Below, one piece after another: positions 32,648 through 41,399 of a stretch of DNA of 64,000 nucleotides. Under the pieces are notes generated by a model. The model worked only from the letters and a program-made list of their open reading frames with translations. It had not been told where the DNA came from and did no database searches. A program made the position numbers and the translations under genes. This stretch comes from Paenibacillus sp. FSL R5-0912 (GTDB lineage Bacteria; Bacillota; Bacilli; Paenibacillales; Paenibacillaceae): assembly GCF_000758605.1 (NCBI RefSeq), contig NZ_CP009282.1, positions 62,001 to 126,000 on the forward strand, given 5' to 3'. Within the stretch, counting starts at the first letter, position 1. Every line of letters starts with the position of its first letter.

Positions 32648-34960
32648 TTGTCTATAAAAACGAAATTATCGGCTATTATTTTCGGCTCGGTACTCTTAAT
32701 CCTGACGCTGAATCTTACACTTAATCTATATGCCGTCCGGAATAATCTGCGTAATGAAAGTCTGAGTAATATGAAGATAACTGCCATGCAGATCGCTGTT
32801 TCGGTTGAGCAGAGCAGTTATAGTTCCAACTATGTGCAGCATAAAATTGCCCAGAACCTGAGGATGACCTCTATTCTGGCTTCGCTTGAGCTTGATCCGG
32901 ATATCAAGAATGTGGACAATAGGGAGCTGCAGGCCTTGGCCATCAAGCTGGGCGTGTCTAATATCTCGCTTCTGGTCAAGACTGATAATGATATTGTTGT
33001 AGCCAAGTCATCAGATCCCACAGAGATCGGACTCTCGACCAAAGGCATGGGATACTGGTATGTGGCTTTTTTGGAGTTGTTTGCAGGCCAGCGGGTATCC
33101 GTTGACCAGGGGCAGACGATGGATAATTTCTGGTCCGGCCCTTTCGAATATTCAACCTCAAATCCCGAGTACATTGATAAATGGGGTTACTATTATGATG
33201 GCACCAGCAACTATATCATAGATCCTTATATCCGCAGTACTGCCGTAAGCGATTACGTCAAGATTATGGGACCTGACGAAATTATTCAGGACTCCAAAGC
33301 TGTGAACCCCGGCATCCTGGAGATCACAGGCTTTAATCCCAAAACGTTCGGATCGCCCAGCATGCTGCCCGATGGCAGTGACCCGATCAATGTGAAGCTG
33401 CGCAACCGTCCTATTCATTACGGTACGTATACGTACGGCAACGTTGCACAGGATAAAGCTGCAATACGGGAAGCGATCAACGGGGGTGAGCCGGTAACGC
33501 TGGATACGGAGGTTCTGGGCAAAAGAGTGCTCAAGAGCTTCATTCCAATCAAACAGCCGGGAGCCGACGATTATGTAATTACTGTGGTTATGGATTACTC
33601 GCTGATCTCATCCGTAATTAAAGAGCAGCTGTTCAATAATATCACCACGTCCGTGCTGCTGCTTATTATCTTTTTCCTGGCCAGTTATATTATGGCCGGC
33701 TTCGTCACGCGGCCGATTCAGGATATACTGGCTAAGGTGAATGATGTGGCCAAGGGCAAATTTGAGCCTCCATTAAATGTAGAGAGCCGGGATGAACTCG
33801 GACAGCTGGCCCACCGGATCAACGCGATGACCTCCCACTTGCTGCAGCATACGGACCGGCTGGGACAGACACTGGAAGAGAATAGGGCGGTTAAAGAGCA
33901 TCTCGAATCGGTGATTAACGGCACCTCCGATGCGATTCATACGGTGGATATGGATGGACGGATTATCAGCACGAACAGAGCCTTTGAAGAGCTCTATGGA
34001 TGGAGTGCTGCGGAAGCGCTGGTCAAGACGCCATATCTGGTGCCGGCTACAGTACAGGAGCAGGAAGATGTCCGTTTGCGGCAACTCAAGAACGGAATGT
34101 CTCTGCCACCGGTAGAGACCGTACGTCTGAAACGTGACGGTTCTATCGTAGAAGTCAGTGTGAGCACCTCGGTGATCCGGGATGAGGAAGGGCAGCCGCA
34201 GTCTTTTGTACATGTATCCCGTGATATGACTGAGCGCAACCGGATTGAAGAGCTGCTCAGACGCTCTGAGAAGCTGACTACGGTCGGCCAGCTGGCAGCA
34301 GGAGTTGCCCATGAGATCCGCAATCCCTTGACCACCTTGAGAGGGTTCCTGCAGCTGCAGCAGGAGAAGAAGGTTCTGGTCCCGCTGCATATTGATCTTA
34401 TGCTCTCGGAGCTGGACCGGATCAATCTGATTGTAAGTGAGTTCCTGATCCTGGCCAAGCCGCAGGCCGTTCATTTTCAGTTGAGGGATTTGCGGCATAT
34501 TGTCGGCGATGTGATCTCTCTGCTGGATAGCCAAGCCCATCTTTTTGGCATAGAGTTTGTAACGTATTTCTCGGATATGCCGGCTATGGTGCACTGTGAG
34601 GAGAATCAGCTGAAGCAGGTATTCATTAATGTAATCAAAAATGCGATTGAGGCTATGCCTGACGGAGGGACGATTACCCTGGAGGAGCAGCAGCAGAATA
34701 ATTCTGTGGTTATTATTGTTTCTGATGAAGGCGGAGGGGTTCCGGAGGATATGCTTCCTAAGCTGGGCGAGCCGTTCTTCACGAATAAAGAGTCAGGGAC
34801 CGGGCTTGGACTCATGGTCAGTCAGCGTATTATACAAGCCCATAAGGGCAGTCTTGAGATCCGCAGTGAGTATGGACGGGGGGCGCAGGTGACCATTAAG
34901 CTGCCTGAAGCCGGGGAGAATAACCTTCCGTCAGGCATGTATATAGAACGGAGTGAATGA
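32648..34960 (+). CDS. Membrane sensor histidine kinase, sporulation-kinase-like
   Basis: 770 residues. Membrane segment at about 7-29, a large extracytoplasmic region (30-330) that looks like a Cache sensor, second segment at about 332-352, HAMP (352-405), PAS (412-530), HisKA with the phosphorylated His555 in VAHEIRNPLTTLRGFLQL and an ATPase domain (N-box around residue 661, GTGLGL near 718). The HisKA sequence is of the KinA/KinB type that feeds Spo0F; spo0F is 23 kb away. No response regulator is adjacent, which also fits an orphan sporulation kinase. Start TTG 32648 with AGAGGTGA 9 nt upstream. Stop overlaps rluF. Confidence 0.9.
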   Translation: MSIKTKLSAIIFGSVLLILTLNLTLNLYAVRNNLRNESLSNMKITAMQIAVSVEQSSYSSNYVQHKIAQNLRMTSILASLELDPDIKNVDNRELQALAIKLGVSNISLLVKTDNDIVVAKSSDPTEIGLSTKGMGYWYVAFLELFAGQRVSVDQGQTMDNFWSGPFEYSTSNPEYIDKWGYYYDGTSNYIIDPYIRSTAVSDYVKIMGPDEIIQDSKAVNPGILEITGFNPKTFGSPSMLPDGSDPINVKLRNRPIHYGTYTYGNVAQDKAAIREAINGGEPVTLDTEVLGKRVLKSFIPIKQPGADDYVITVVMDYSLISSVIKEQLFNNITTSVLLLIIFFLASYIMAGFVTRPIQDILAKVNDVAKGKFEPPLNVESRDELGQLAHRINAMTSHLLQHTDRLGQTLEENRAVKEHLESVINGTSDAIHTVDMDGRIISTNRAFEELYGWSAAEALVKTPYLVPATVQEQEDVRLRQLKNGMSLPPVETVRLKRDGSIVEVSVSTSVIRDEEGQPQSFVHVSRDMTERNRIEELLRRSEKLTTVGQLAAGVAHEIRNPLTTLRGFLQLQQEKKVLVPLHIDLMLSELDRINLIVSEFLILAKPQAVHFQLRDLRHIVGDVISLLDSQAHLFGIEFVTYFSDMPAMVHCEENQLKQVFINVIKNAIEAMPDGGTITLEEQQQNNSVVIIVSDEGGGVPEDMLPKLGEPFFTNKESGTGLGLMVSQRIIQAHKGSLEIRSEYGRGAQVTIKLPEAGENNLPSGMYIERSE

Positions 34961-35667
34961 CAGATATGAGAATTAATAAGTTCATCAGTGAGACAGGGTA
35001 CTGTTCGCGCCGTGAAGCAGACAAGCTGGTGGAAGGGGGAAGAGTCACCATCAACGGTGAGACCGCTCTGCTGGGCAGTCAGGCAGAAGCCGGAGATACG
35101 GTGCTGATCGACGGCAAACGCCTGGAAACAGGCAGCAGGATCGTTTACATCGCACTTAATAAGCCGGTAGGCATCACTTCTACAACAGAAGGCCATATTC
35201 AGGGCAATATTGTAGATTTCATTGGACATGAAGAGCGTATTTTCCCTATCGGCCGGCTCGACAAGGATTCTGAGGGATTAATTCTGCTGACGAATGACGG
35301 GGATATTGTGAACAAAATATTGCGTGCTGAAGGCAGACATGAGAAGGAGTACGTAGTTACCGTGGACAGGCCAGTCACGCAATCTTTCCTTACAGGTATG
35401 GCCACCGGGGTGAAGATTCTGGGCAGCAGAACGCTACCTTGTGAGGTAACGCGGATCAGCGAGCGGGTATTCCGGATTATTCTTACCGAGGGCAAGAACC
35501 GGCAGATCCGCCGCATGTGCAGCGCGTTTGGCTATGAAGTGCGGCGTCTGCAGCGCATCCGGGTAATGAACATCCGGCTGGGCGCCCTGCAGACCGGGGA
35601 ATGGCGTGATCTGTCACCGCAGGAGAAGCAGGAGCTTGGGGCGATGCTGAACTATGAGCTGCAATAA
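34957..35667 (+). CDS. rluF: 23S rRNA pseudouridine synthase, RluF-like
   Basis: 236 residues. N-terminal S4 RNA-binding domain (MRINKFISETGYCSRREADKL), then the RsuA-family catalytic domain with the active Asp in FPIGRLDKDSEGLILLTNDG. The segments ALNKPVGITSTTE, NIVDFIGHEER and GEWRDLS match the RluF branch (position 2604 of 23S) better than RsuA or RluB. Starts inside the last codons of the kinase gene (4-bp overlap), so the two are coupled. Confidence 0.88.
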   Translation: MTDMRINKFISETGYCSRREADKLVEGGRVTINGETALLGSQAEAGDTVLIDGKRLETGSRIVYIALNKPVGITSTTEGHIQGNIVDFIGHEERIFPIGRLDKDSEGLILLTNDGDIVNKILRAEGRHEKEYVVTVDRPVTQSFLTGMATGVKILGSRTLPCEVTRISERVFRIILTEGKNRQIRRMCSAFGYEVRRLQRIRVMNIRLGALQTGEWRDLSPQEKQELGAMLNYELQ

Positions 35668-35692
35668 GGAGCAACGTATCAAGTGAGTAAAT

Positions 35693-35739
35693 AAAGAGCT
35701 GTTCCGGAAGGCTGATGATGGCCTTTGGAACAGCTCTTT
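35693..35739. terminator. Bidirectional hairpin between rluF and motB
   Basis: Thirteen-base arms AAAGAGCTGTTCC (35693-35705) / GGAACAGCTCTTT (35727-35739) with an inner AAGGC/GCCTT stem. The T-runs are short. It can serve the convergent rluF and motB. Confidence 0.75.
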
Positions 35740-35766
35740 GTGCTTGATGTACTATGAATGTTCGCA

Positions 35767-36585
35767 TTATTTACCGGGAGCGGCAACATCAGTTGTTTCT
35801 GTTGTTGCATCTTTGTATTTGCGGAGAACGGAAACTTCTACACGACGGTTCTTGGCCCGTCCGGCGGCAGTCGTATTCTCAGCGATGGGATGATATTCCC
35901 CGTATCCGATCGGACTGAACTTGACCGGGTCCAGATTGGGGTTAAGCAACAGAATTTTCATGAATTGAAGGGCGCGGGCCACACTAAGATCCCAGTTGGA
36001 GGAGTAGCTGCTATTGGAGATAGGAATATTATCCGTATGTCCCTGCACTAATATATCATAATCGGGAAACTGCTGCAGCATCGTCGAGATCGACTTGGCC
36101 AGCTGGCGGGAGTCATCTTTGACTATAGCCTGTCCCGAAGCAAATAAGGCGTTGTCGCTGATCGTAATCATTAATTGGGACTGATTCAGCTTCGTACTGA
36201 GCAGATCAGTCATTCCGTTATTCTTGATGTACTGATCGAATTGCTCCTTCAGCTTCTCCAGATCCTCCTGTTCTTTGGCACGAAGTTTGGAGATCTCGGA
36301 GGTGCCTGTATTTTTATCTATAACATTATTCAGTTTATCTTTTGAACCTTGGTCTAATTGAGTACTCGTAGGTGAATCCGAGCGGAATTCCAGTACGCCG
36401 CCACCGCCGCTAAGCGCTGAATTGAATGCTTGGGCCATTTGCTCAAACTTCTGGGCGTCCGTAGCACTCATAGCATACATAACCAGGAATAGAGCAACCA
36501 GTAGGGTCATCAGATCGGAATAGGGCAGCAGCCAGGATTCATCGGCATGCTCTTCGTGCTCCTCATGCCTAGTCTTTTTGCTCAT
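35767..36585 (-). CDS. motB: Flagellar motor stator protein MotB
   Basis: Stator half that anchors to peptidoglycan and carries the ion-binding Asp. 272 residues: charged N-terminus, one membrane helix with the critical Asp in LLPYSDLMTLLVALFLVMYA (about residue 24), a linker coiled coil (KLRAKEQEDLEKLKEQF) and an OmpA-like domain (ILVQGHTDNIPI, NWDLSVARA, GYGEYHPI, KNRRVEV). ATG 36585 is used because AAGGAGG precedes it by 9 nt; it overlaps the end of motA. Whether it uses H+ or Na+ cannot be decided here. Confidence 0.94.
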   Translation of the reverse strand: MSKKTRHEEHEEHADESWLLPYSDLMTLLVALFLVMYAMSATDAQKFEQMAQAFNSALSGGGGVLEFRSDSPTSTQLDQGSKDKLNNVIDKNTGTSEISKLRAKEQEDLEKLKEQFDQYIKNNGMTDLLSTKLNQSQLMITISDNALFASGQAIVKDDSRQLAKSISTMLQQFPDYDILVQGHTDNIPISNSSYSSNWDLSVARALQFMKILLLNPNLDPVKFSPIGYGEYHPIAENTTAAGRAKNRRVEVSVLRKYKDATTETTDVAAPGK

Positions 36586-37369
36586 TGGAGGCGCCCTCCT
36601 TCTCACTTAGCTTGGCCCGTTCGGACGGAGTAAGGAAGACGGAAAGCTTCTGATTGATAGCAATGGTGGAGACCCCGGACTGAATGGACAGTAAACCTTC
36701 TACCATCATCAGGCGGACTTCAATCTCGCGTTTGGAAATTCGCTTTAACTTGTTGGCCATAGGATGCCACATTACGTAACCGGTGAATATCCCCAGGAGA
36801 GTAGCAATGAAGGCTCCGGCAATCGCGTGGGCCAGGACGTCCATGTTGCTCATATCCCCCAAGGCGGCAATCAGCCCGATAACAGCCCCGAGCACCCCCA
36901 GTGTAGGGGCGTACATCCCGGCTTGGGAGAAGATTAAGGCGCCGGCTTTATGTCTATCTTCTGTAGCGTGAATATCTTCCATTAATACATCGCGGACAAA
37001 TTCCTGGTCATTGCCGTCGATAATCATCCGCATACCGTTTCTTAGGAAATTATCTTCAATTTCATCAACATTGGATTCCAGCGCAAGCAGACCTTCACGG
37101 CGGGTGATCGATGCCCATTCCATGAACATTGTAATCAGTTCGGGCTTGCCGACCATCTTTTTCTTCACAAATAGGATCTTTAGCAGCTTAGGGAAATTCT
37201 TGACTTCCGACATAGGAAAGGCCATGAAGATTGAGGCGGCCGTACCAAGAAAGATAATTACATAGGCGGCGGGATTGTTCAAGCTTTCAAGCGGAGCATG
37301 CTTGAGTACCATCCCCCAGACTACTGCGATCAGACCAAAAACCAGTCCTAGTATTGTTGAAATTTCCAT
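36569..37369 (-). CDS. motA: Flagellar motor stator protein MotA
   Basis: Four-helix stator partner of MotB that pushes on the rotor. 266 residues. Membrane helices at about 3-20 and 32-52, a large cytoplasmic loop with the conserved charged region (RREGLLALESNVDE...FLRNGMRMIIDG), then helices at about 148-170 and 180-205 (GAVIGLIAALGDM, GAFIATLLGIFTGYV). Upstream of motB with a 17-bp overlap. No clear sigma-D promoter was found in the 200 bp before it. Confidence 0.94.
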   Translation of the reverse strand: MEISTILGLVFGLIAVVWGMVLKHAPLESLNNPAAYVIIFLGTAASIFMAFPMSEVKNFPKLLKILFVKKKMVGKPELITMFMEWASITRREGLLALESNVDEIEDNFLRNGMRMIIDGNDQEFVRDVLMEDIHATEDRHKAGALIFSQAGMYAPTLGVLGAVIGLIAALGDMSNMDVLAHAIAGAFIATLLGIFTGYVMWHPMANKLKRISKREIEVRLMMVEGLLSIQSGVSTIAINQKLSVFLTPSERAKLSEKEGASNEQKD

Positions 37370-37574
37370 TTATGCACCTCGTCCATGAGAATTAAGAAGT
37401 GATCCGACTATACCGCGTTTATCATCCTTGAACCGCGGGAGGACACTCTGCACGTAACCAAATCACGTATATTCTTATTTATCGACAGCATTCCCTTTTT
37501 TGTGAAGTGATTTTTTCGGCTATAATGGATAAGGTAAGTAATTATTCATCAGCGAAGAAAACGGAGTGATTGAC

Positions 37575-37868
37575 GTGGGAGTAAAGCATGGCAGAGATTA
37601 CAGTGAAATTCTGGTTGAGCTGACAAGCGCAGTCGGACGGATTTCCGACGGGTATATTTTTTTCGAAATGGAGCCAGAGGAGTGGGAGAACCTGCCGGAG
37701 GAGTCGAAGCTGGAGGTATGGGAGGCGCTTGCGGAGGATCTGTTCTACGCACTGGGCAATGAGCCGGTGATTAAGGTCGGAAGCGGTGTTGTAATGTACG
37801 ATAAAGAAACGCACCGGATCAATATTCTGCTCGGCGACGAGGATTTGGCGTCGGTCGTTCTGGTGTAG
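37575..37868 (+). CDS. Hypothetical protein, 97 residues
   Basis: Not recognised. Small acidic soluble protein (ILVELTSAVGRISDGYIFFEMEPEEWENLPEE is split between two helices and a strand); no signal or membrane segment. Two GTG starts (37566, 37575) are possible; 37575 leaves GGAGTGAT at proper distance. A TATAAT sits at about 37522. The gene is alone between motA (divergent) and the pterin dehydratase. Coding is supported by an open frame with ribosome site, promoter-like -10 and a terminator. Confidence 0.65.
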   Translation: MGVKHGRDYSEILVELTSAVGRISDGYIFFEMEPEEWENLPEESKLEVWEALAEDLFYALGNEPVIKVGSGVVMYDKETHRINILLGDEDLASVVLV

Positions 37869-37990
37869 CCTGGAGGCAGCCGCGGAGCGGAGTTTGTCCC
37901 CAGGCATCTGCCCATGTTAAAATTGGGATAAGAAGTACTATTGGCCGGGATTTAAGAATACATTTAATCGAAAAAAATCTTTGGCCCGGC

Positions 37991-38030
37991 ACATCCCTTG
38001 GACTTTAAGAAGCTGAGGGATGTTTTATTT
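37991..38030 (+). terminator. Terminator before the pterin dehydratase gene
   Basis: Arms ACATCCCT (37991-37998) / AGGGATGT (38016-38023) followed by TTTTATTT. Likely ends the preceding small gene. Confidence 0.7.
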
Positions 38031-38080
38031 AAAAGACAGGACTGCTGTGATGTAGCTAATTAAGCAAGGGAGGAAACAAA

Positions 38081-38356
38081 TTGCCATTTACAGAGGAAGA
38101 ACTGCGGGAGCAGATCGGCAAGCTGGAAGGCTGGAAATTGGAAGAGGATATTATGGTACGCAAATATATGTTCAATGAATATATGAAGGGAATTGCCTTT
38201 GTAGATGAGGTTGCTGCGATCTCGGAAGCGTTCGACCATCACCCGCATATCACCATTGATTACAAGACCGTTATCGTGCGTCTGCCTGCAGATGTGCAGA
38301 AGCTGGATATCCGCCAGGCCAATGAAATTAACGAGGCTTTTGAGAAAAACCGTTAG
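38081..38356 (+). CDS. 4a-hydroxytetrahydrobiopterin dehydratase (pterin-4a-carbinolamine dehydratase)
   Basis: Dehydrates pterin 4a-carbinolamines, recycling oxidised pterins. 91 residues. Family motif: FDHHPHITIDYKTVIVRL, with the catalytic histidines in the DHHPH block; LEGWKLEEDIMVRKYMF at the N-terminus. Start TTG 38081 with GGGAGG 7 nt upstream. No aromatic amino acid hydroxylase gene is nearby, so its substrate here is uncertain; a role in folate or molybdopterin salvage has been suggested for such stand-alone genes. Confidence 0.92.
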   Translation: MPFTEEELREQIGKLEGWKLEEDIMVRKYMFNEYMKGIAFVDEVAAISEAFDHHPHITIDYKTVIVRLPADVQKLDIRQANEINEAFEKNR

Positions 38357-38399
38357 AGGACAGGATCCTTATGGAAATGACAGTACTGCCTGATCCATA

Positions 38400-38446
38400 A
38401 AAATGCCCGTGCAAGGATACCAGGTATCTTTTGCAGCGGGCATTTT
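38400..38446. terminator. Bidirectional terminator
   Basis: Arms AAAATGCCCG (38400-38409) / CGGGCATTTT (38437-38446), with an inner GGATACC/GGTATC stem. Serves the convergent dehydratase and cytochrome genes. Confidence 0.85.
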
Positions 38447-38461
38447 GCTTTGGGCATGTTA

Positions 38462-38836
38462 TTATTTCTTCTCGGCCAGCCATAAAGCGACATTCGCAAT
38501 TTCCTCAGGGGCTAGTTTGTCTTTGAAAGAAGGCATCTGCCCGCGTCCCTTGGTCACAATGCTGTAAATCTGCGCCGCGTCATGCTGAGCGCCCTCCTGC
38601 TGCAGGTTCGGCCCTACACCGCCCTGAAGCTGATCCCCGTGGCAGGTGATGCAGTTGGCTTTTACCAGGGCCTCCGCGCTGGCTGCGTCCAGCACAACCT
38701 CAGGCATTGTAGGCTTGTTCTCTTCAGCCACCTCGGCTTTGCCGGGCAGGGTAAACATTAAGACCACGGCAAAGGCACAGGCGGCAAAAAACAAACCGCT
38801 CATGATCCATTTCTGCATCTGCATCCGTCCCTTCAT
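38462..38836 (-). CDS. Membrane-anchored c-type cytochrome (CccA-like)
   Basis: Monoheme electron carrier on the outer side of the membrane. About 124 residues: uncleaved N-terminal helix (WIMSGLFFAACAFAVVLMFTL), a short acidic linker, heme site CITCH, GGVGPNL and the axial Met in KGRGQMPSF, ending PEEIANVALWLAEKK. Resembles B. subtilis cytochrome c-550. ATG 38836 follows AAGGAAG with good spacing; an upstream ATG at 38854 is less likely. Likely donates electrons to a cytochrome oxidase encoded elsewhere. Confidence 0.9.
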   Translation of the reverse strand: MKGRMQMQKWIMSGLFFAACAFAVVLMFTLPGKAEVAEENKPTMPEVVLDAASAEALVKANCITCHGDQLQGGVGPNLQQEGAQHDAAQIYSIVTKGRGQMPSFKDKLAPEEIANVALWLAEKK

Positions 38837-38944
38837 GTAAGCTGCTTCCTTCATTATACCGGATGGTGAAGCGTTATCATAGTATTTGTGTCAAAAAAAT
38901 GAACGAAACTCCTGGGAAATTTGCATACATACAGAAGTGGAATG

Positions 38945-39430
38945 CTATTTCTCATAGACCATACAATAAAATGGTTTATCGCCAGATGGAGTTCTTCGTT
39001 CATAAGTATCCGTTATGGTAAATCCGCATTTCTGGTAAGCACGGATGGCCCGCTGATTCCAGGTCAGTACCTCCAAATCGATCTCCCGTTCCGGATAACG
39101 CAACAGAGCCGCCTGAACGATGGCCTTCATGAAGAGATGTCCCATGCCATGACCGCACAGATCGGGCCGCATGCCGATTCCGAGCCGGACTACACCCTCC
39201 ATAGGGAACAGCTGGGCGAAGCCGCATAGGATTCCCTGTCCGTTCACGATGGAAACGTATTGTTCGCTGCGAAGCTGCGGATCACCGAATTCAACACCGA
39301 GCGCCTGCATCTGCTCCCAGGGCATCCAGCCGTAAATATTATACGGGGGCCTATAGTTCCACTCACAGATCTCAGCGCCATGCCGCGACTCCATAGCAAC
39401 AACATAAAAAGATACCGGAGAACTTATCAT
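38945..39430 (-). CDS. GNAT N-acetyltransferase
   Basis: 161 residues. N-terminal ICEWNYRPPYNIYGW is a motif seen in a Bacillales group of GNAT proteins; the acetyl-CoA loop is MRPDLCGHGMGHLFM and the C-terminal part EVLTWNQRAIRAYQKCGF. Substrate unknown. It is transcribed alone. The 170 bases upstream on its own side, up to the NlpC terminator, hold no further gene that I can support. Confidence 0.88.
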   Translation of the reverse strand: MISSPVSFYVVAMESRHGAEICEWNYRPPYNIYGWMPWEQMQALGVEFGDPQLRSEQYVSIVNGQGILCGFAQLFPMEGVVRLGIGMRPDLCGHGMGHLFMKAIVQAALLRYPEREIDLEVLTWNQRAIRAYQKCGFTITDTYERRTPSGDKPFYCMVYEK

Positions 39431-39610
39431 AAGCGGAGGCCACCTTTCAAGGGAACATTACTTCATTCTATAAATATTATATACAAAATGAGCAGGATTC
39501 GACGCAAAAACCTTGCAGATAGACCGGAACTTGACAAACGCCAAAAAATATTTTAGGAAAGGGCCGAATTGATGTTTTACAAATATAGAGCGGGGTAAGT
39601 AATTTTATAG

Positions 39611-39668
39611 ACAAAAAAATAAGCCCTCCTCCAAGATTTCGGCAAAAATCCTGGAAAAGCGCTTATAT
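39611..39668 (-). terminator. Terminator of the first NlpC/P60 gene
   Basis: On the minus strand: ATAAG..TCCAGGATTT / AAATCTTGGA..CTTAT stem followed by a run of seven T. Confidence 0.8.
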
Positions 39669-39678
39669 TTAGGACAAA

Positions 39679-40170
39679 TTATTGCACATCGTCATTGTCT
39701 TCGGAATCAGTAGCTACAGTCTTGTAAGCATCTGTACTCATAATCCGTTTGGCGCCAACGTAGCGGTTGACGTAGTAGCTGTCACTCAGCGAACTGATGG
39801 TTACACCACGCGAGGAAGAAGCATGTGCGAACTCACCGTCACCAACATAAATACCGACATGGGAAACGCCTTTGCCGCTTGTATTGAAGAATACAAGATC
39901 GCCCGGTCTCATCTCATCACGGGATATAGCAGTGCCCATCTGATATTGGGAGCCGGATTGGTGGGGCAGGTTAATTCCGATCTTATCAAAAACATACATT
40001 GTAAATCCGGAGCAATCAAAACCGTTCGTGGATACACCGCCGGATACGTATTTGGTCCCGATGGCTTTGTCGATAACTTTATCCATTTTGGAATCCGCGA
40101 AAGCGCTTCCTGCTCCAATGGTGAAGATGATGGAAAAGCTTAGTACTGCGGCTGCTAGCTTCTTCTTCAA
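39679..40170 (-). CDS. Secreted NlpC/P60 peptidoglycan hydrolase, copy 1
   Basis: Cleaves peptide bonds in peptidoglycan stems (D,L-endopeptidase type). 163 residues: signal peptide ending near GSAFA, then one C40 domain with the nucleophile Cys in NGFDCSGFTMYVF, His in GVSHVGIYVGDG and a third polar His in EFAHASSSRGV; no LysM or SH3 domain. C-terminus DSEDNDDVQ is acidic. Start TTG 40170; its Shine-Dalgarno GGAAGG (40182-40187) lies in the last helix of the riboswitch. Close paralogue of 40707-41189. Confidence 0.94.
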   Translation of the reverse strand: MKKKLAAAVLSFSIIFTIGAGSAFADSKMDKVIDKAIGTKYVSGGVSTNGFDCSGFTMYVFDKIGINLPHQSGSQYQMGTAISRDEMRPGDLVFFNTSGKGVSHVGIYVGDGEFAHASSSRGVTISSLSDSYYVNRYVGAKRIMSTDAYKTVATDSEDNDDVQ

Positions 40171-40181
40171 AAGTAAATACC

Positions 40182-40315
40182 CCTTCCAAATGCCTACGAG
40201 GTTAGCTTAAGGGTTCGGTTGAAGGTCCCCTATGACCCCTCTTAGAATAGGAGGTCAATTCACCCAAAGTTGGTTCCCCCGTTTCCCTAAATCTTTAGGG
40301 AACTCGGCACGACTG
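40182..40315 (-). promoter_or_regulatory. c-di-AMP (ydaO/yuaA) riboswitch before NlpC/P60 copy 1
   Basis: On the minus strand the conserved ydaO blocks occur in order: GGGGGAACCAA, GGGTGAATT, AGGGGACCTTC, ACCGAACCC, TTAAGCTAACCTCGTAGGC and a final GGAAGG. The family binds c-di-AMP and usually turns genes off when it is high; wall hydrolases and potassium transporters are its common targets. The GGAAGG end is also the gene's Shine-Dalgarno, so control of translation is possible. Ends approximate. Confidence 0.93.
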
Positions 40316-40375
40316 TTGATTAGGATTAGCTGTTATTCAATACATGACAAAACCTTTGTTAAAAGCGATTCAATA

Positions 40376-40392
40376 ATTACAAAAATGTTACT
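40376..40392 (-). promoter_or_regulatory. WalR-like box upstream of riboswitch 1
   Basis: AGTAAC-N5-TGTAAT in the direction of transcription, 11 of 12 matches to the WalR direct repeat TGTWAH-N5-TGTWAH. The same site occurs at the same place before the paralogue (41400-41416). About 60 nt upstream of the riboswitch; no convincing -35/-10 pair was found in between. Confidence 0.55.
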
Positions 40393-40603
40393 AAAAGCTC
40401 ACTGCGATAATTGTAGCAAAGACTAGGGCGCTTGGCAATCACTTATAACATATTAATGCATTTTTTTTGCGTTTTTTAGAGTTATAGCTGCATAGAAAGA
40501 CTCATATTTAACGCAGCGGGTGAGCTGTTGATGAATTTTCTTTGGATTTGGGATAAAAAGGTGTTTCAGGGCCTGCAGATGAGTGTAAAAGGTAGAATAA
40601 GGA

Positions 40604-40647
40604 AAAGGAAAAACCCGGAAATGATTACGGCAATAATCAAAACCGGG
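40604..40647 (-). terminator. Terminator of the second NlpC/P60 gene
   Basis: On the minus strand: CCCGG..TGATTA / TAATCA..CCGGG (40647 to 40614) followed by TTTTTCCTTTT. Confidence 0.85.
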
Positions 40648-40706
40648 CTCGTATAAGTTACATTTAGATGTTAGAGGTACAAATATTCGAGGAAATGTTC
40701 AAGGGT

Positions 40707-41189
40707 TCAATCGTAAGCGACAGCTTGGTAGGCTGTTGTGCTCATTACTCTTTTAGCGCCAACGTAGCGGTTGGCCCAGTATGCCTGACTCAGCGAACTG
40801 ATGGTTACACCACGCGAAGTGGAGGATTGTGCGAATTTTCCATTGCCAACATAAATACCGACATGGGAAACTCCGTTGCCCAGGGTATTGAAGAATACCA
40901 AATCACCGGAACGCAAATTACTCTTGGATACGGCTGTTCCAACGCTGTACTGTGCCTTAGAGGTGCGCGGCAAGGTCAGGCCGATACTCTTGAATACGTA
41001 TTTGGTGAATCCGGAACAATCAAAGCCGCTGGTGCTGGTGCCCCCGGTTTTATATGACGTTCCAATGGTTTTTGAGATCACAGTATCCATTTTGGAATCT
41101 GCGAAAGCGCTGCCCGCTCCGAGTGTAAATACCATCACAAGACCTAGCGCTGCTGCGGTGCATTTCTTCTTAAAGTTCTGACTTCTCAA
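40707..41189 (-). CDS. Secreted NlpC/P60 peptidoglycan hydrolase, copy 2
   Basis: 160 residues, paralogue of the preceding gene: signal peptide ending near GSAFA, C40 domain with Cys in SGFDCSGFTKYVF and His in GVSHVGIYVGNG. At the third polar position it has Gln (KFAQSSTSRGV) where copy 1 has His; Gln is tolerated in the family but may change activity. More basic than copy 1. TTG 41189 is preferred to an upstream in-frame TTG at 41207 because GGAAGGAG (41199-41206) lies 9 nt before it. Confidence 0.94.
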   Translation of the reverse strand: MRSQNFKKKCTAAALGLVMVFTLGAGSAFADSKMDTVISKTIGTSYKTGGTSTSGFDCSGFTKYVFKSIGLTLPRTSKAQYSVGTAVSKSNLRSGDLVFFNTLGNGVSHVGIYVGNGKFAQSSTSRGVTISSLSQAYWANRYVGAKRVMSTTAYQAVAYD

Positions 41190-41198
41190 AAGATGTAC

Positions 41199-41325
41199 TC
41201 CTTCCAAGGCCTGCGAGGTTAGCTTAAGGATTCGGTAGAAGGTTCCCCTATGACCCCTCTAAAGCGAGATCAATTCACCCAAAATATGGTTCCCCCACTC
41301 CCCGGTGCTGGGAATTCGGCGTTTT
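41199..41325 (-). promoter_or_regulatory. c-di-AMP (ydaO/yuaA) riboswitch before NlpC/P60 copy 2
   Basis: Same block order on the minus strand: GGGGGAACCA, GGGTGAATT, AGGGGAACCTTC, ACCGAATCC, TTAAGCTAACCTCGCAGGC, ending in GGAAGGAG, which is also the Shine-Dalgarno. Peripheral helices differ from copy 1, as expected of an older duplication. Ends approximate. Confidence 0.93.
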
Positions 41326-41399
41326 GTGCACCAGAATAGTGACATATCGACATAAGGTTAATGGCTTCGGTTACATAGCTGCATAATTCCATTTGAAAG

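Noticed and set aside
39529..39560. TTGACA-N17-TAGGAA on the plus strand
   Set aside because: Poor -10, and no plus-strand gene follows.
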